Both the position numbers and the translations under genes were made by a program. From Flavobacteriaceae bacterium S0862 (GTDB lineage Bacteria > Bacteroidota > Bacteroidia > Flavobacteriales > Flavobacteriaceae): a DNA stretch of 64,000 nucleotides. Under the pieces are notes generated by a model. That model worked only from the letters and a program-made list of their open reading frames with translations, had not been told where the DNA came from and did no database searches. Below, one piece after another: positions 35,563 through 44,512 of this stretch (positions within the stretch are counted from its first letter, which is position 1; each line of letters begins with the position of its first letter). The stretch spans positions 496,001 through 560,000 of the forward strand of contig JALKAW010000001.1 in assembly GCA_023015825.1 (NCBI GenBank), given 5' to 3'.

Positions 35563-37716
35563 ATGAGAACACTAATCACCTCACTATTAATTTTACTAAG
35601 TTTAAGTTTATCTGCTCAATCTGTTATTAGCGGAAAGGTCACCAATAATAAGGGTGTCCCAATCGAAGGTGCCAATGTATACCTTGAAGGTACTTACGAT
35701 GGAACCACTACAGATAAAGAAGGGAAATTTAGTTTCACTACTGCTGAAACTGGTTCGCAAACCTTAATAGTGTCATTTATTTCTTATGAAAAATTTACAA
35801 TGATAGGCGACATATCATACATGAAAAATATTGATATTAAACTTCGTGAGGATGTTAGTGCTCTTGATGCTGTAGTATTGTCTGCAGGAACTTTTGAAGC
35901 TGGAGATAACAGTAAAGTCAATGCACTAAAACCATTAGATGTAGTCACTACAGCAAGTGCATTAGGTGATTTTGTAGGGGCTTTACAAACCTTACCGGGA
36001 ACAGCAACCGTTGCCGAAGATGGTCGTTTGTTTGTGCGCGGTGGAGAAGCTGAAGAAACTCAAATTTTTATCGATGGTATTCGCGTGTTTACACCTTATT
36101 CTCCAACAACCAATAACACACCAACAAGAGGTCGTTATTCACCATTTTTATTTGATGGAATTACGTTCTCAACTGGTGGATATTCAGCAGAATATGGTCA
36201 AGCCTTATCGTCTGTATTGCTTTTAAATACTATTGACGAGCCAGATCAAGAGAAAACAGATATTGGTATTATGACGGTTGGTGGTACGCTTGGAAACACT
36301 CAGAAATGGGATAAAACCTCGTTGAGTATTAATGCCTCATATATTAATTTAGCACCTTATATTGGTTTGTTTCCAGATAGAAACGATTGGGGAAAACCTT
36401 ATGAAGGGCTTGCTGGCGAAACTGTTTTTAGACAGAAGTTTGACAACGGTTTGTTAAAGCTTTACGCTGCTTTTGATACGTCTAATTTTGAATTAACTCA
36501 AGAAGATATTAATTATGATGAAGGTGTGTATTTTAAAATAAAAAATAACAACCTTTATGTTAATAGCTCATACCAAGGCATGCTTAACGATACATGGACT
36601 GTTTTTGGAGGTATGAGTTATACGTACGCCGATGAAAATATTAATATTATTGATAGCGATATTCGTGACCAAGAGCACTCAGCACATTTTAAATTCAAAC
36701 TAAAAAACAGAGTTAGTAATCGACTTAAATTATATTTTGGAAGTGAATATTTCACAACAAATTTTAGTGAGGAGTATGCTTCTGATTTTGTTGCAAAAAC
36801 AGATTACGGATTTAACAACAACGTTTTTGCAAGTTATGCTGAAGCTGATATTATTTTCTCAAAAGCATTTGCTATAAAAGTAGGATTGCGAGCAGAACAC
36901 ACATCTTTATTTAATGAGTTTACCATATCTCCACGAGTATCCTTGGCTTATAAAACATCACCGAAAAGTCAAGTGTCTTTTGCTTATGGAAACTTTTATC
37001 AAAATCCGCAGAGCAATGTGTTGAAGTTCACTAAAAATATTGAATCACAACAAACAGATCATTATATATTAAACTACCAGTTCAATTCCGAAGGACGTAT
37101 TTTTAGAGCTGAAGCTTACTATAAAGATTATGATAATTTGTTAAAGTATGATGATGAGTTTATCGATTTTGATACCAATTTTTCAAACGATGGTTATGGT
37201 TTTGCTAATGGGATTGACTTATTTTGGAGAGATAATAAAAGTATTAAAAGCACCGATTATTGGGTGAGTTACTCTTATTTAGATTCTGAGAGAGATTATC
37301 GCAATTATCCAACTAAAGCACAGCCAAACTTTGCAAATACACACAACCTATCGGTTGTTGGAAAATACTTTATAGAAGATTGGAAAAGTCAAGTAGGTTT
37401 TAGTTATGCCTATGGTTCAGGACGTACCTACACCAACCCAAATATGGATGGGTTTTTAAACCAAAAAACAAAAGCTTATAATAACTTAAGCTTAAATTGG
37501 GCTTACTTGCTGAGCTCGCAAAAAATACTTTATTTCTCTATAAACAACGTAACAGGTTTTAAAAATGTAAACGGTTACCAATATGCAAACATACCAGATA
37601 TTAATGGCAATTTTGCTAGTAGAGCCTTAAAACCTGCTGCTGACCAGTTCTTTTTTGTTGGCTTCTTTTGGACGATTAGTGAGGATAATACGAGTAACCA
37701 GTTGGATAAGTTATAA
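35563..37716 (+). CDS. TonB-dependent outer-membrane receptor with carboxypeptidase-like N-domain
   Basis: 717 residues. Signal peptide (cut after SLSAQ), a CarboxypepD-reg-like beta-sandwich (about 20-105, 'GTYDGTTTDKEGKFSFTT'), a plug (about 120-230, 'VVTTASALGDFVGALQTLPG', 'RLFVRGGEAEETQIFIDGIR'), then a 22-strand-type barrel to the end. Ligand unknown; no SusD partner lies nearby, so this is not a classical SusCD pair. It has a LytTR-type promoter site 75 bases upstream, which links it to the two-component operon at 55 kb. Full length. Confidence 0.93.
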   Translation: MRTLITSLLILLSLSLSAQSVISGKVTNNKGVPIEGANVYLEGTYDGTTTDKEGKFSFTTAETGSQTLIVSFISYEKFTMIGDISYMKNIDIKLREDVSALDAVVLSAGTFEAGDNSKVNALKPLDVVTTASALGDFVGALQTLPGTATVAEDGRLFVRGGEAEETQIFIDGIRVFTPYSPTTNNTPTRGRYSPFLFDGITFSTGGYSAEYGQALSSVLLLNTIDEPDQEKTDIGIMTVGGTLGNTQKWDKTSLSINASYINLAPYIGLFPDRNDWGKPYEGLAGETVFRQKFDNGLLKLYAAFDTSNFELTQEDINYDEGVYFKIKNNNLYVNSSYQGMLNDTWTVFGGMSYTYADENINIIDSDIRDQEHSAHFKFKLKNRVSNRLKLYFGSEYFTTNFSEEYASDFVAKTDYGFNNNVFASYAEADIIFSKAFAIKVGLRAEHTSLFNEFTISPRVSLAYKTSPKSQVSFAYGNFYQNPQSNVLKFTKNIESQQTDHYILNYQFNSEGRIFRAEAYYKDYDNLLKYDDEFIDFDTNFSNDGYGFANGIDLFWRDNKSIKSTDYWVSYSYLDSERDYRNYPTKAQPNFANTHNLSVVGKYFIEDWKSQVGFSYAYGSGRTYTNPNMDGFLNQKTKAYNNLSLNWAYLLSSQKILYFSINNVTGFKNVNGYQYANIPDINGNFASRALKPAADQFFFVGFFWTISEDNTSNQLDKL

Positions 37717-37722
37717 AAGACT

Positions 37723-37880
37723 TTCGTTTAACGGTTCTCAGCTAAGAAGTCGTAAGGACTTTTTAATGAGATTGTGTTTTAAAGTTAAGAATGATTTTCT
37801 ACCATGATTTAACTTTCGAGGCATAACCCCTTATGCTTTTTAGGTGGTGTTATACGTGTACTAGCCATTGTAGCACAGAT
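37723..37880 (+). repeat. Palindromic intergenic element C
   Basis: Begins with TTCGTTTAACGGTT (shared with element A at 1563) and ends with GTTATACGTGTACTAGCCATTGTAGC (shortened: GTTATACG...TAGCCATTGT), close to the right end of element B. Internal hairpins are AAGTC-GTAAG-GACTT and GCATAA-CCCC-TTATGC. Noncoding. Confidence 0.4.
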
Positions 37881-37908
37881 TAGGAGCAATTAAATTTTAC
37901 AGTTTATC

Positions 37909-38043
37909 TTATTCAAATAATTCAGCATAACGTTCAAGACTATCCATTCTATGGATTATAACTTTTACTGAATCATTCTTTGTTCTTCCGTTAAGACTTG
38001 ACGAAGTTAGTAAAACTATTAGCAGTGTGATTAAAGTTTTCAT
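37909..38043 (-). CDS. Small secreted peptide (44 aa), divergent from the thioredoxin-fold gene
   Basis: A short frame of 44 residues starting MKTLITLLIVLLTSSSLNG, an excellent Sec signal peptide, followed by about 25 polar residues (TKNDSVKVIIHRMDSLERYA, then ELFE). Upstream on the minus strand, TACATTTG (38068-38061) fits a -7 element 17 bases before the ATG, and one arm of a perfect 22-bp inverted repeat lies 22 bases before that. No family recognised. The signal peptide and promoter layout argue for a real gene, but the short length keeps confidence moderate. Confidence 0.5.
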   Translation of the reverse strand: MKTLITLLIVLLTSSSLNGRTKNDSVKVIIHRMDSLERYAELFE

Positions 38044-38090
38044 AAGTGAAAAGGTTTATTCAAATGTAGATGAGTTGATGCTGAGAAACA

Positions 38091-38313
38091 TACCCACAAA
38101 GGAGGATATTCTGAAAGGAACCTTTACAGCGCTGATGTAAAAAAAAACGGTCTAAACTGACTCAAAAGTCGGTTCTAAAAGAGTTCGGATCGTTCAATAA
38201 AACGCTCTTATAGGTCAATGATTATAGGGTGTTTTGCTTTTCAGCAGAACCAAAGGTTGAGAATTTGATCATTTATATATCTTTACCTGAAAGAATATCC
38301 TCCTTTGTGGGTA
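38091..38313. promoter_or_regulatory. Divergent control region with a perfect 22-bp inverted repeat
   Basis: Arms at 38091-38112 and 38292-38313 are exact reverse complements (core ACAAAGGAGGATATTC and its complement). Each arm lies 22-23 bases upstream of a -7-like element: TACATTTG at 38068-38061 for the minus-strand peptide and GATATTTG at 38337-38344 for the plus-strand thioredoxin-fold gene. The 179 bases between the arms have no reading frame of note. This fits paired operators; a small mobile element with terminal repeats is the alternative, but I see no target duplication. Confidence 0.6.
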
Positions 38314-38423
38314 AATCTCTTTTTTATATCTTGTTGGATATTTGAATGAACAAATTAAATAATGCTTCTATTTATTGTAGAGAAGCATAACTTAAAACAA
38401 ATAAATAATCAAAATTTTGCCCT

Positions 38424-39296
38424 ATGAGTTTTACAAAGCTCATTTTTTTAAATTTTTGTTTGCTTTTCGCCATCGCGAGCCATGGACAAGAAGGCATTAT
38501 TTTTTCTGATATCACTCTGGATAAAGCCTTGGAGTTGAGCGCAGATCAAAATAAACCAGTTTTTTTATTTGCTACTTGGAAGGGGTGTGGTTTGTGCGAG
38601 CATCTAGTTTCAAAAGAATTCTCGAATAATGAACTGGGAAAATATTACAATAATAAATTTATTAATATCCGAGTAGATTACGACACTGATCAATTTAAAA
38701 AAGTTACCGATAAATATGGAGAGATAAAAGATTTCCCGGCAGTGTTGTATATAAATACAGATGGATCGCTTCTTACGACAAAAATTGGATATGTTAGTTA
38801 CACAGAGTACTTATCGATTGGGAAACAAATATATGGAGAAGAAGAGATTGTGAACACTAAAATACCACCTCCTTCCATCAATGAATTTGTTAGTTGGAGT
38901 AAGTTGAACGATTCTGAATTGAGTCAAAGAATGTCTGAAATGGAAATGAAGGATAAATCGACCGAAGAATGTTTAAAATTTACTCCAAATGGAGAAGACG
39001 AAATTTTTTATACCATTGAAAGATGTTCCAATAATTCTATGACCATAGATTACGGTGTAAAAGTGAAAAAAGGATCCTCAACTTACCAGAAATTCACAAC
39101 CAATGTTGCTGAGTTTTTCAACGAATTAAAACCACATTATAGTGAGAAAAAATCATTAATGGGTCAAGAAGTTAATTACTATAAGTTTGTGAAAAATGGA
39201 ACACACTATCTTCTTTATGTGCTCGACTGGCCTCCTATTTATTGTCCTGAAACTAGTATTTGTGGAGGAAAAAAAATATTCCTTAAATGGGAATAA
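38424..39296 (+). CDS. Secreted thioredoxin-fold protein
   Basis: 290 residues. Signal peptide (cut after ASHGQ), then a thioredoxin-like domain (about 25-130) with the CxxC motif in 'FLFATWKGCGLCEHLVSKEF', 'NIRVDYDTDQFKKVTDKYGE' and the cis-Pro region 'IKDFPAVLYINTDGSL'. The C-terminal 150 residues are not recognised and carry four further cysteines, three in 'PPIYCPETSICGGKK'-like context. Likely a periplasmic or surface disulfide or thiol protein. It is divergent from the 44-residue peptide gene. Confidence 0.78.
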   Translation: MSFTKLIFLNFCLLFAIASHGQEGIIFSDITLDKALELSADQNKPVFLFATWKGCGLCEHLVSKEFSNNELGKYYNNKFINIRVDYDTDQFKKVTDKYGEIKDFPAVLYINTDGSLLTTKIGYVSYTEYLSIGKQIYGEEEIVNTKIPPPSINEFVSWSKLNDSELSQRMSEMEMKDKSTEECLKFTPNGEDEIFYTIERCSNNSMTIDYGVKVKKGSSTYQKFTTNVAEFFNELKPHYSEKKSLMGQEVNYYKFVKNGTHYLLYVLDWPPIYCPETSICGGKKIFLKWE

Positions 39297-39468
39297 CACA
39301 TTTATAGGTGAAAGAAAATGAATTTGTATTTAGTATAAGCTCTCGCCAGTTTATTGCAATGTGTCTGATTTTTCCAGTTCTTACAAGTTTGATTCGATTG
39401 TTCATCGTGCAACAATAAGACAAGATAGAGGTTAGTGAGATCAAAACTATTGCAACGTGGTTTTTCAT
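39283..39468 (-). CDS. Possible small lipoprotein (61 aa), doubtful
   Basis: Signal-like N-terminus MKNHVAIVLISLTSILSYCC with a cysteine at a plausible lipobox, then a short basic and hydrophobic tail. It overlaps the end of the convergent thioredoxin-fold gene by 14 bases. It could be a decayed or truncated gene next to the repeat element at 39533. Real status is uncertain. Confidence 0.3.
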   Translation of the reverse strand: MKNHVAIVLISLTSILSYCCTMNNRIKLVRTGKIRHIAINWRELILNTNSFSFTYKCVIPI

Positions 39469-39532
39469 GTGTTATTTATGATTACGTTTAACTTTTAATG
39501 TGTATTGGTTCGTTTTAATGACTTATACACAA

Positions 39533-39587
39533 CGTTAAACGAAGTTAGCTTTTAAAAATAACAAAATCAATACGTAAAACTACGTAT
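39533..39587 (-). repeat. Palindromic intergenic element D
   Basis: TTCGTTTAACG (minus strand, 39543-39533) is shared with elements A and C but inverted. Next to it, ATACGTA-AAAC-TACGTAT (39570-39587) is a perfect 7-bp inverted repeat. Together with element C it brackets the peptide and thioredoxin-fold genes. Noncoding. Confidence 0.35.
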
Positions 39588-39653
39588 GCAGTGTTTGTTT
39601 TTTACATACCGCCTTTTAGTTGATTTCTTCTCTTGATAATCAAAATTAAATTA

Positions 39654-41075
39654 TTATGACGATGCCCACAAAATCCAAGGTGTTGCAAGTAAAAAGATTA
39701 TTACATTCAATACTGTAACGACAGCACCTTGTTTATAGATGTCTCTTGAGGGTAAAAAGCCACTTCCGACAAATAAAACATTGGAACTGGAAGCCTGAGG
39801 TGTAATTGCAGCAAATAAATTCGTGGCGAACGAGAGCATAAAAGCCATTAAGGCTGCTGGTACTCCAGCATTGACAGCCACTTGTAAAAAAACAGCATAC
39901 AAAGCCAGCAAATGTGCTGTCTGACTGACAAATAAATAGTGTATGATTATATAAAGCACTGTCAACAGAACGTAAACAGTAACCCAACTATATTCACTAA
40001 TGTAGGTAGCTAACTGTGCACCCATAATCTTCATAAATCCCATTTCATTTAATGCAGTACTCATCATGTATAAAATAGCAAACCAAATATAGGTTTCGAG
40101 GGCATCTCCACCACCTTGTCGGATGTCTTCTATAGTATAAACGTTTGCCAATATTAGAATCGATAAACCCAAAAAAGCAACAATAGCCAAATTGATATCT
40201 AAAACTGGGGAAAAAGCCCAAAGGAGTATCATGCCAACAAATGTACTTCCCATAATCCATTCCTGCCTGCTCATTGGACCCATTTCTAGTAATCCTTTCC
40301 TTGCTATTTTTGGTGCTTCAGGAGTGTATTTGTTTCCAGGTGGAAATAGTTTATATAATACGTAGGGAATGGCAATAAGGGCTACAATACATGGAACCGA
40401 AGCTACGAAAAGCCAATTTCCAAAATTTATGTCTACACCAAATTGAGCAGCAATTCCAACGCCTACAGGATTGGCAGCCATTCCAGTTAACCATAAAGCA
40501 GAACTTATCGTTTGACCTGCTATGTAAGTCATCATGAGATAAGTTCCTGTTCGCTTTCTTCCTTCAGGTGTGGGCAGTGATCCAGTGTCTAAGGACAAAG
40601 CATGGGTTATAGGATACATAATTCCAGAGCGAGCCGTGTTGCTAGGGATAGAAGGACCAAGAATGGTATCAGTAACCACAAGACAATAGCCAAGGTTTAA
40701 TGTAGACTTTCCAAACCGCCTAATGAGCAGAAAAGCAATCCGCCTTCCCAATCCAGATTTAATAACTCCTTTTGCGACCAAAAAAGCAGCCAATATTAGA
40801 AGAATAAAACTTTCAGAAAAACCAGAAAAAGCTTTTTCGGGTATAAGGACTCGCAATAGGACAACGGCTACTAAGGCAATTACTGATGCCGTAAAAATTG
40901 AAAGAGCTTCAAGTAAAACGCCTAGGATAGCTGTAATAAAGATGGTAAACAAATGCCATGCATCTGGAGTAATATCCCAAGGAATGGGAAGATGCCAGAT
41001 TATTATACCAAATGCTAGTGTAATAATTCTTTTTATCCAACGTAATTTCTGATAGTTATGTGATAGTTCTTCCAC
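39654..41075 (-). CDS. DASS-family (SLC13-like) dicarboxylate/anion transporter
   Basis: 473 residues with about 12 membrane helices. The first substrate/sodium site 'TILGPSIPSNTARSGIMYP' holds the SNT motif, and the second hairpin 'AAITPQASSSNVLFVGSG' is the repeat-related counterpart. The SNTAR context is typical of the plastid 2-oxoglutarate/malate translocator (SodiT/DiT1) branch, so a C4/C5-dicarboxylate is the likely substrate. Substrate class is inference; family is firm. A perfect palindrome lies about 118 bases upstream. Confidence 0.92.
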   Translation of the reverse strand: MEELSHNYQKLRWIKRIITLAFGIIIWHLPIPWDITPDAWHLFTIFITAILGVLLEALSIFTASVIALVAVVLLRVLIPEKAFSGFSESFILLILAAFLVAKGVIKSGLGRRIAFLLIRRFGKSTLNLGYCLVVTDTILGPSIPSNTARSGIMYPITHALSLDTGSLPTPEGRKRTGTYLMMTYIAGQTISSALWLTGMAANPVGVGIAAQFGVDINFGNWLFVASVPCIVALIAIPYVLYKLFPPGNKYTPEAPKIARKGLLEMGPMSRQEWIMGSTFVGMILLWAFSPVLDINLAIVAFLGLSILILANVYTIEDIRQGGGDALETYIWFAILYMMSTALNEMGFMKIMGAQLATYISEYSWVTVYVLLTVLYIIIHYLFVSQTAHLLALYAVFLQVAVNAGVPAALMAFMLSFATNLFAAITPQASSSNVLFVGSGFLPSRDIYKQGAVVTVLNVIIFLLATPWILWASS

Positions 41076-41192
41076 TTCTGTTGAGCTTATTTGGTTTAAC
41101 TAAATCCCAAATTTTAATTAATTGGCTTATTATTTTATTATAATTTTTTTGTTAAAGCTCATGTCCTTTTTAAAGGGTTTCTAGGATCTACA

Positions 41193-41220
41193 ACTTAAAT
41201 GATTAGAGCATCATTTAAGT
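41193..41220. promoter_or_regulatory. Perfect 11-bp inverted repeat between DUF3667 and the DASS gene
   Basis: ACTTAAATGAT-TAGAGC-ATCATTTAAGT. There is no T-run on either side, so an operator is as likely as a terminator. It lies 118 bases upstream of the transporter start and 57 bases after the DUF3667 stop. Confidence 0.5.
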
Positions 41221-41276
41221 GATTAATATCCTAACTTAACGAAGGTCGCCTTTTTTTGTAACAAATTCAAGCTAGT

Positions 41277-42041
41277 TTATTGATTTATTGGAAATAGCAC
41301 ACTAAGGATATACACCATAAAAAAGACTCTAAATAATATAAAAAATAACATCGCAGTTAGTACTTTTAATAAACGTTTTAAGAATTTCTCATTATTAAAG
41401 AAACTCATGTTACTCCATATAACATAAGACATAGTCACTAAAATAATTACAGGAACTGGTATGTTATTTCCAGTGATTCCATAAAAAACAGTAATTGCAA
41501 ATAAGGTAAGGATAAGACCTGTAGAAAAATAGTAGAAGTTGACTGTTAAAAGCTCCGTAAAATTGTATTTAAGTTTTTTAAATAGTACTAAAAAAGCCGC
41601 TGGATAAATTAGTATCATAGAAAGATTATGAATCAATGAATATTGCGTAGCTAAAATATGATTCCAATTTGCCATACTATTATTAACATTTTCGGATAGA
41701 AAAGGGAAACTTATAAAATCTGGTTGCTCTGTAAGTTCAGGGTTTAAAAACCAATAATCCATAAATGCTTGTATAGCAACTGCAATGATGAGGTATCTTA
41801 CAGGGTTTGTAAACCGTTTTCTTTGTCCAGAAACAAAGGCTCTACCAACTATTCCTGGTTTGATAATTAAATTCCAAAACGTGTAAAATAAACCTTTGTG
41901 AATGTTAAAGGCGTTGTCTACAAAGTCGTTTACAATGTCTTTAAATTTCAACCTTTTGTTTGCAATGACTCTTTGTCCACAGTTGGAACAATAGCTATCA
42001 GAGAATTGGTTATTGCAGTTTTTACAGATTGAATTTTTCAC
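41277..42041 (-). CDS. DUF3667 zinc-ribbon membrane protein
   Basis: 254 residues. N-terminal zinc ribbon 'ICKNCNNQFSDSYCSNCGQR' (two CxxC pairs), then 'RLKFKDIVNDFVDNAFNIHK' and 'FVSGQRKRFTNPVRYLIIAV', then about five membrane helices. DUF3667 is a Bacteroidota family without known function. The start is GTG; no ATG precedes the zinc ribbon. Last gene of the long minus-strand run. Confidence 0.9.
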   Translation of the reverse strand: MKNSICKNCNNQFSDSYCSNCGQRVIANKRLKFKDIVNDFVDNAFNIHKGLFYTFWNLIIKPGIVGRAFVSGQRKRFTNPVRYLIIAVAIQAFMDYWFLNPELTEQPDFISFPFLSENVNNSMANWNHILATQYSLIHNLSMILIYPAAFLVLFKKLKYNFTELLTVNFYYFSTGLILTLFAITVFYGITGNNIPVPVIILVTMSYVIWSNMSFFNNEKFLKRLLKVLTAMLFFILFRVFFMVYILSVLFPINQ

Positions 42042-42076
42042 TTATTATATATGTAATTTGAAGAATTTAATCATGA

Positions 42077-42865
42077 TTATTCTTTAATTTCGGCTTCTAT
42101 CAAATCTAATATTTCTTGAATTCTGTTCCGTAAAGCCTCTGATTGCAGATTTGCAGCTTTATTTAAAGTAATAGCGCTTCCAAGCATAGCCTCTAACTTT
42201 CTATTGGTTAATATTTCATCCAAAGGAGCAGCGAGTTTCGAGGTTCCAATTTCTATTTTGTATAAATCCTCGTTATTATCTAATAGCCACAGATGTTTAG
42301 AATCGTTCATAAAACTATGTGAGACATCTCTACCCAAACCTAATTCTGCTAAAATTAAACGAAATTCACCATTTACAGTCTTAGACCATGTCACTTCAAT
42401 TTCTTGGACTCCAACGACATCTGACGACCAATTTGAAAGCAAGCGTTTTAATTTGTGGTTGCTAATTAGAATTAAATTACCTGAACTGGTTAAATCATTT
42501 TGTATAGGATCGTATGTTGGATCATGGAAAGTGTTAGCAATGTCTTTAACAAGACTGTCACGAATAACTTCAATGGGTTGGTCAAAAGCTTTTAATAATT
42601 TAATTGCCGAAAGAACTATGTTGTCTCTAGTCGCCATTTTTTCTTCTAATTGTATAAGATTGCCTTGATAATCTTCTTGCAGTTGTTTAAGGACAACTTG
42701 TTCTTTTATTCGGTCCTTTCTTTGTTCATTCCAATTATTTACTTGTAATGCAAGGAGGATACCAACCATAACAAGTAGTATTTCGCCAATGGCATATTTA
42801 AAGTATTTGCCCATTTTATTTTCACTCATATAGTTATATCTAATTCGTCTAAAAAACTTAATCAT
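42077..42865 (-). CDS. DUF6090 family protein (array copy 6)
   Basis: 262 residues, opening 'MIKFFRRIRYNYMSENKMGK', one membrane helix (about 25-45), then a helical extracytoplasmic region. Contains 'PIQNDLTSSGNLILISNHKL' and 'LKRLLSNWSSDV', the family's most conserved block. Closest to array copy 3 (44505), with shared 'LLKQL', 'NWSS' or 'RWSS' and 'NxQSxxLRxRIxEIxxLIExEI' patterns. It is separated from the next copy by 101 bases, the only large gap in the array. Confidence 0.85.
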   Translation of the reverse strand: MIKFFRRIRYNYMSENKMGKYFKYAIGEILLVMVGILLALQVNNWNEQRKDRIKEQVVLKQLQEDYQGNLIQLEEKMATRDNIVLSAIKLLKAFDQPIEVIRDSLVKDIANTFHDPTYDPIQNDLTSSGNLILISNHKLKRLLSNWSSDVVGVQEIEVTWSKTVNGEFRLILAELGLGRDVSHSFMNDSKHLWLLDNNEDLYKIEIGTSKLAAPLDEILTNRKLEAMLGSAITLNKAANLQSEALRNRIQEILDLIEAEIKE

Positions 42866-42966
42866 ATTTTTAGTTTCTATTTTTTCCGCAAGCGTCTATC
42901 TTCACCAAATGTCTACAGGACATTCGATTTTGTTTCACAAAATTCTGTTTTTATAATCTAAAGAAT

Positions 42967-43713
42967 TTAATCATCAATTTCAGTTTCAGACAGTTCAATA
43001 ATTCGGTTAATTGTATTAAGAACTAAATCCATCTCACCCGTTTCACTACCTAAAATTTCTTTAAGATCAAAATGTCTGTCACGTACATAATTTTCAAATT
43101 CCAAAGTTTCAAGAAAACGAATATCTATTCGTTGGTCATTAAAAAAGTCTTTATAATTATTCCAACCAAAAACCATGTGTTTTTTTTCATAAGGTTTTAA
43201 GTGGTTTTTATAATTAGATACAGCTAATATTTCTTCTTCTTGATAATCTTTAAGGATATCATTCCAACTTATTAGTGTTTTACGTAAATCATTATTTGAG
43301 ATAAGATCATATGAGGAACTGCTCGATAACGCATTTGTAATACCTTCTGATGGATTAAATGTGTAATACCAACGCATATAATGGCTATGTAAACCTAAAG
43401 AGTCAAAATTAATTGTTTTTACATCAATTGGAAATTTTGATATTATGTATTCTGCTGAATTTAATGCCCTTTTGTGATAATATCGCGCCGAATCAAATTC
43501 AATTTTGTTCTGTTTAAATTCAGTATTTAATTCTTTTAAAAGCAACTTTTCTTTGTTTCTTGCAATTCGGTTTTCATTCCAATTGTTAATACTCAAGGCA
43601 ATAAGAATTCCAATGACCACTAAAACTATTTCGCCAATAGCGTATTTTAGGTATTTACTTGTTTTGTTTTGTTCCATGAGGTCGTATCGTATTTTTCTGA
43701 AGAATTTAATCAT
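42967..43713 (-). CDS. DUF6090 family protein (array copy 5)
   Basis: 248 residues, opening 'MIKFFRKIRYDLMEQNKTSK', then a membrane helix. Family block 'SSSSYDLISNNDLRKTLISW'. Closest to array copy 2 (45301): both have 'LISWNDxxKDYQEEE' and a conserved 'NPSxxxxNAL' upstream of it. Ends ten bases before copy 4's... reading on the minus strand it follows copy 4 by 10 bases. Unknown function. Confidence 0.85.
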   Translation of the reverse strand: MIKFFRKIRYDLMEQNKTSKYLKYAIGEIVLVVIGILIALSINNWNENRIARNKEKLLLKELNTEFKQNKIEFDSARYYHKRALNSAEYIISKFPIDVKTINFDSLGLHSHYMRWYYTFNPSEGITNALSSSSSYDLISNNDLRKTLISWNDILKDYQEEEILAVSNYKNHLKPYEKKHMVFGWNNYKDFFNDQRIDIRFLETLEFENYVRDRHFDLKEILGSETGEMDLVLNTINRIIELSETEIDD

Positions 43714-43723
43714 TGATTAGTTG

Positions 43724-44512
43724 TTAATTAACGCTATTGGCTTCTAAATTGGCATTGATAATATCGAGTGTTTCTACAAAAAAAGTTCTCAGTTCAGATT
43801 CATTTAGATTAACAAAGTCATTATTCAATTTATGGATTGCAATATAATTTTCAAATTGAAGTAAATCAATTTCTTCATATTTAGCTTTAAAAGGAGATTC
43901 CGTTAATTTTTTTGTTTTGTACGTGTCAGACCAACTTGAAAAATCCATATACTGATCTTGGTTAGCTTGTGCAAAGTATTTGCTTATGTATGGAGTAATT
44001 TGATTCATGTAATAATCCGCACGGATTTTATAATCTTCCTCAGCATTTTCCAATATACCTGAAAAACTTGTTAACCTGTCTCGAAGCTCTGAATCATTAA
44101 TAATTGATAATTTTCCGGAGCTAATTACTTCATCAATGAGTCCTGATTGCGCATCAAAAGAACCAAACATATAGGCTAAATATAAAAGGCTATCAACATA
44201 GCGCGTATTAGAGAAAGGGTTCTCGCCACGAATTAAATAAATGAGGTCACTTGTAGATTTTACAGCCGCAGTGTTTAATTTTATGTTTCTGTTAAGTTCA
44301 GAGAGATTAGCTTCAAACTCTTGTTTTAAACCACTAAGTATTCTATTTTCTTCGCCTCGGTTATCGAGATCTTCTTTCCAATTGTTAAGAGAAAGCGCTA
44401 TTAAAATACCAATTACTACAAGGATTATTTCACCAATAGCGTATTTAAGGTATTTACCCGTTTTGTTTTGTTCCATGAGGTTGTATCTAATTCGTCTAAA
44501 AAATTTAATCAT
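43724..44512 (-). CDS. DUF6090 family protein (array copy 4)
   Basis: 262 residues, opening 'MIKFFRRIRYNLMEQNKTGK', membrane helix, then helical region with 'QSGLIDEVISSGKLSIINDS' and 'ELRDRLTSFSGILENAEEDY'. Its N-terminus and block resemble the isolated copy at 1704. Its start overlaps the stop of copy 3 by 8 bases (ATGATTAA serves both). Confidence 0.85.
   Translation of the reverse strand: MIKFFRRIRYNLMEQNKTGKYLKYAIGEIILVVIGILIALSLNNWKEDLDNRGEENRILSGLKQEFEANLSELNRNIKLNTAAVKSTSDLIYLIRGENPFSNTRYVDSLLYLAYMFGSFDAQSGLIDEVISSGKLSIINDSELRDRLTSFSGILENAEEDYKIRADYYMNQITPYISKYFAQANQDQYMDFSSWSDTYKTKKLTESPFKAKYEEIDLLQFENYIAIHKLNNDFVNLNESELRTFFVETLDIINANLEANSVN

Noticed and set aside
37898-37906. ACAGTTTAT, checked as a LytTR repeat
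   Set aside because: The 9-mer 21 bases upstream (GATTAGGAG) does not match.
38098-38105. AAAGGAGG as a ribosome binding site
   Set aside because: No start codon follows within 12 bases, and Bacteroidota rarely use this signal; it is part of the inverted repeat.
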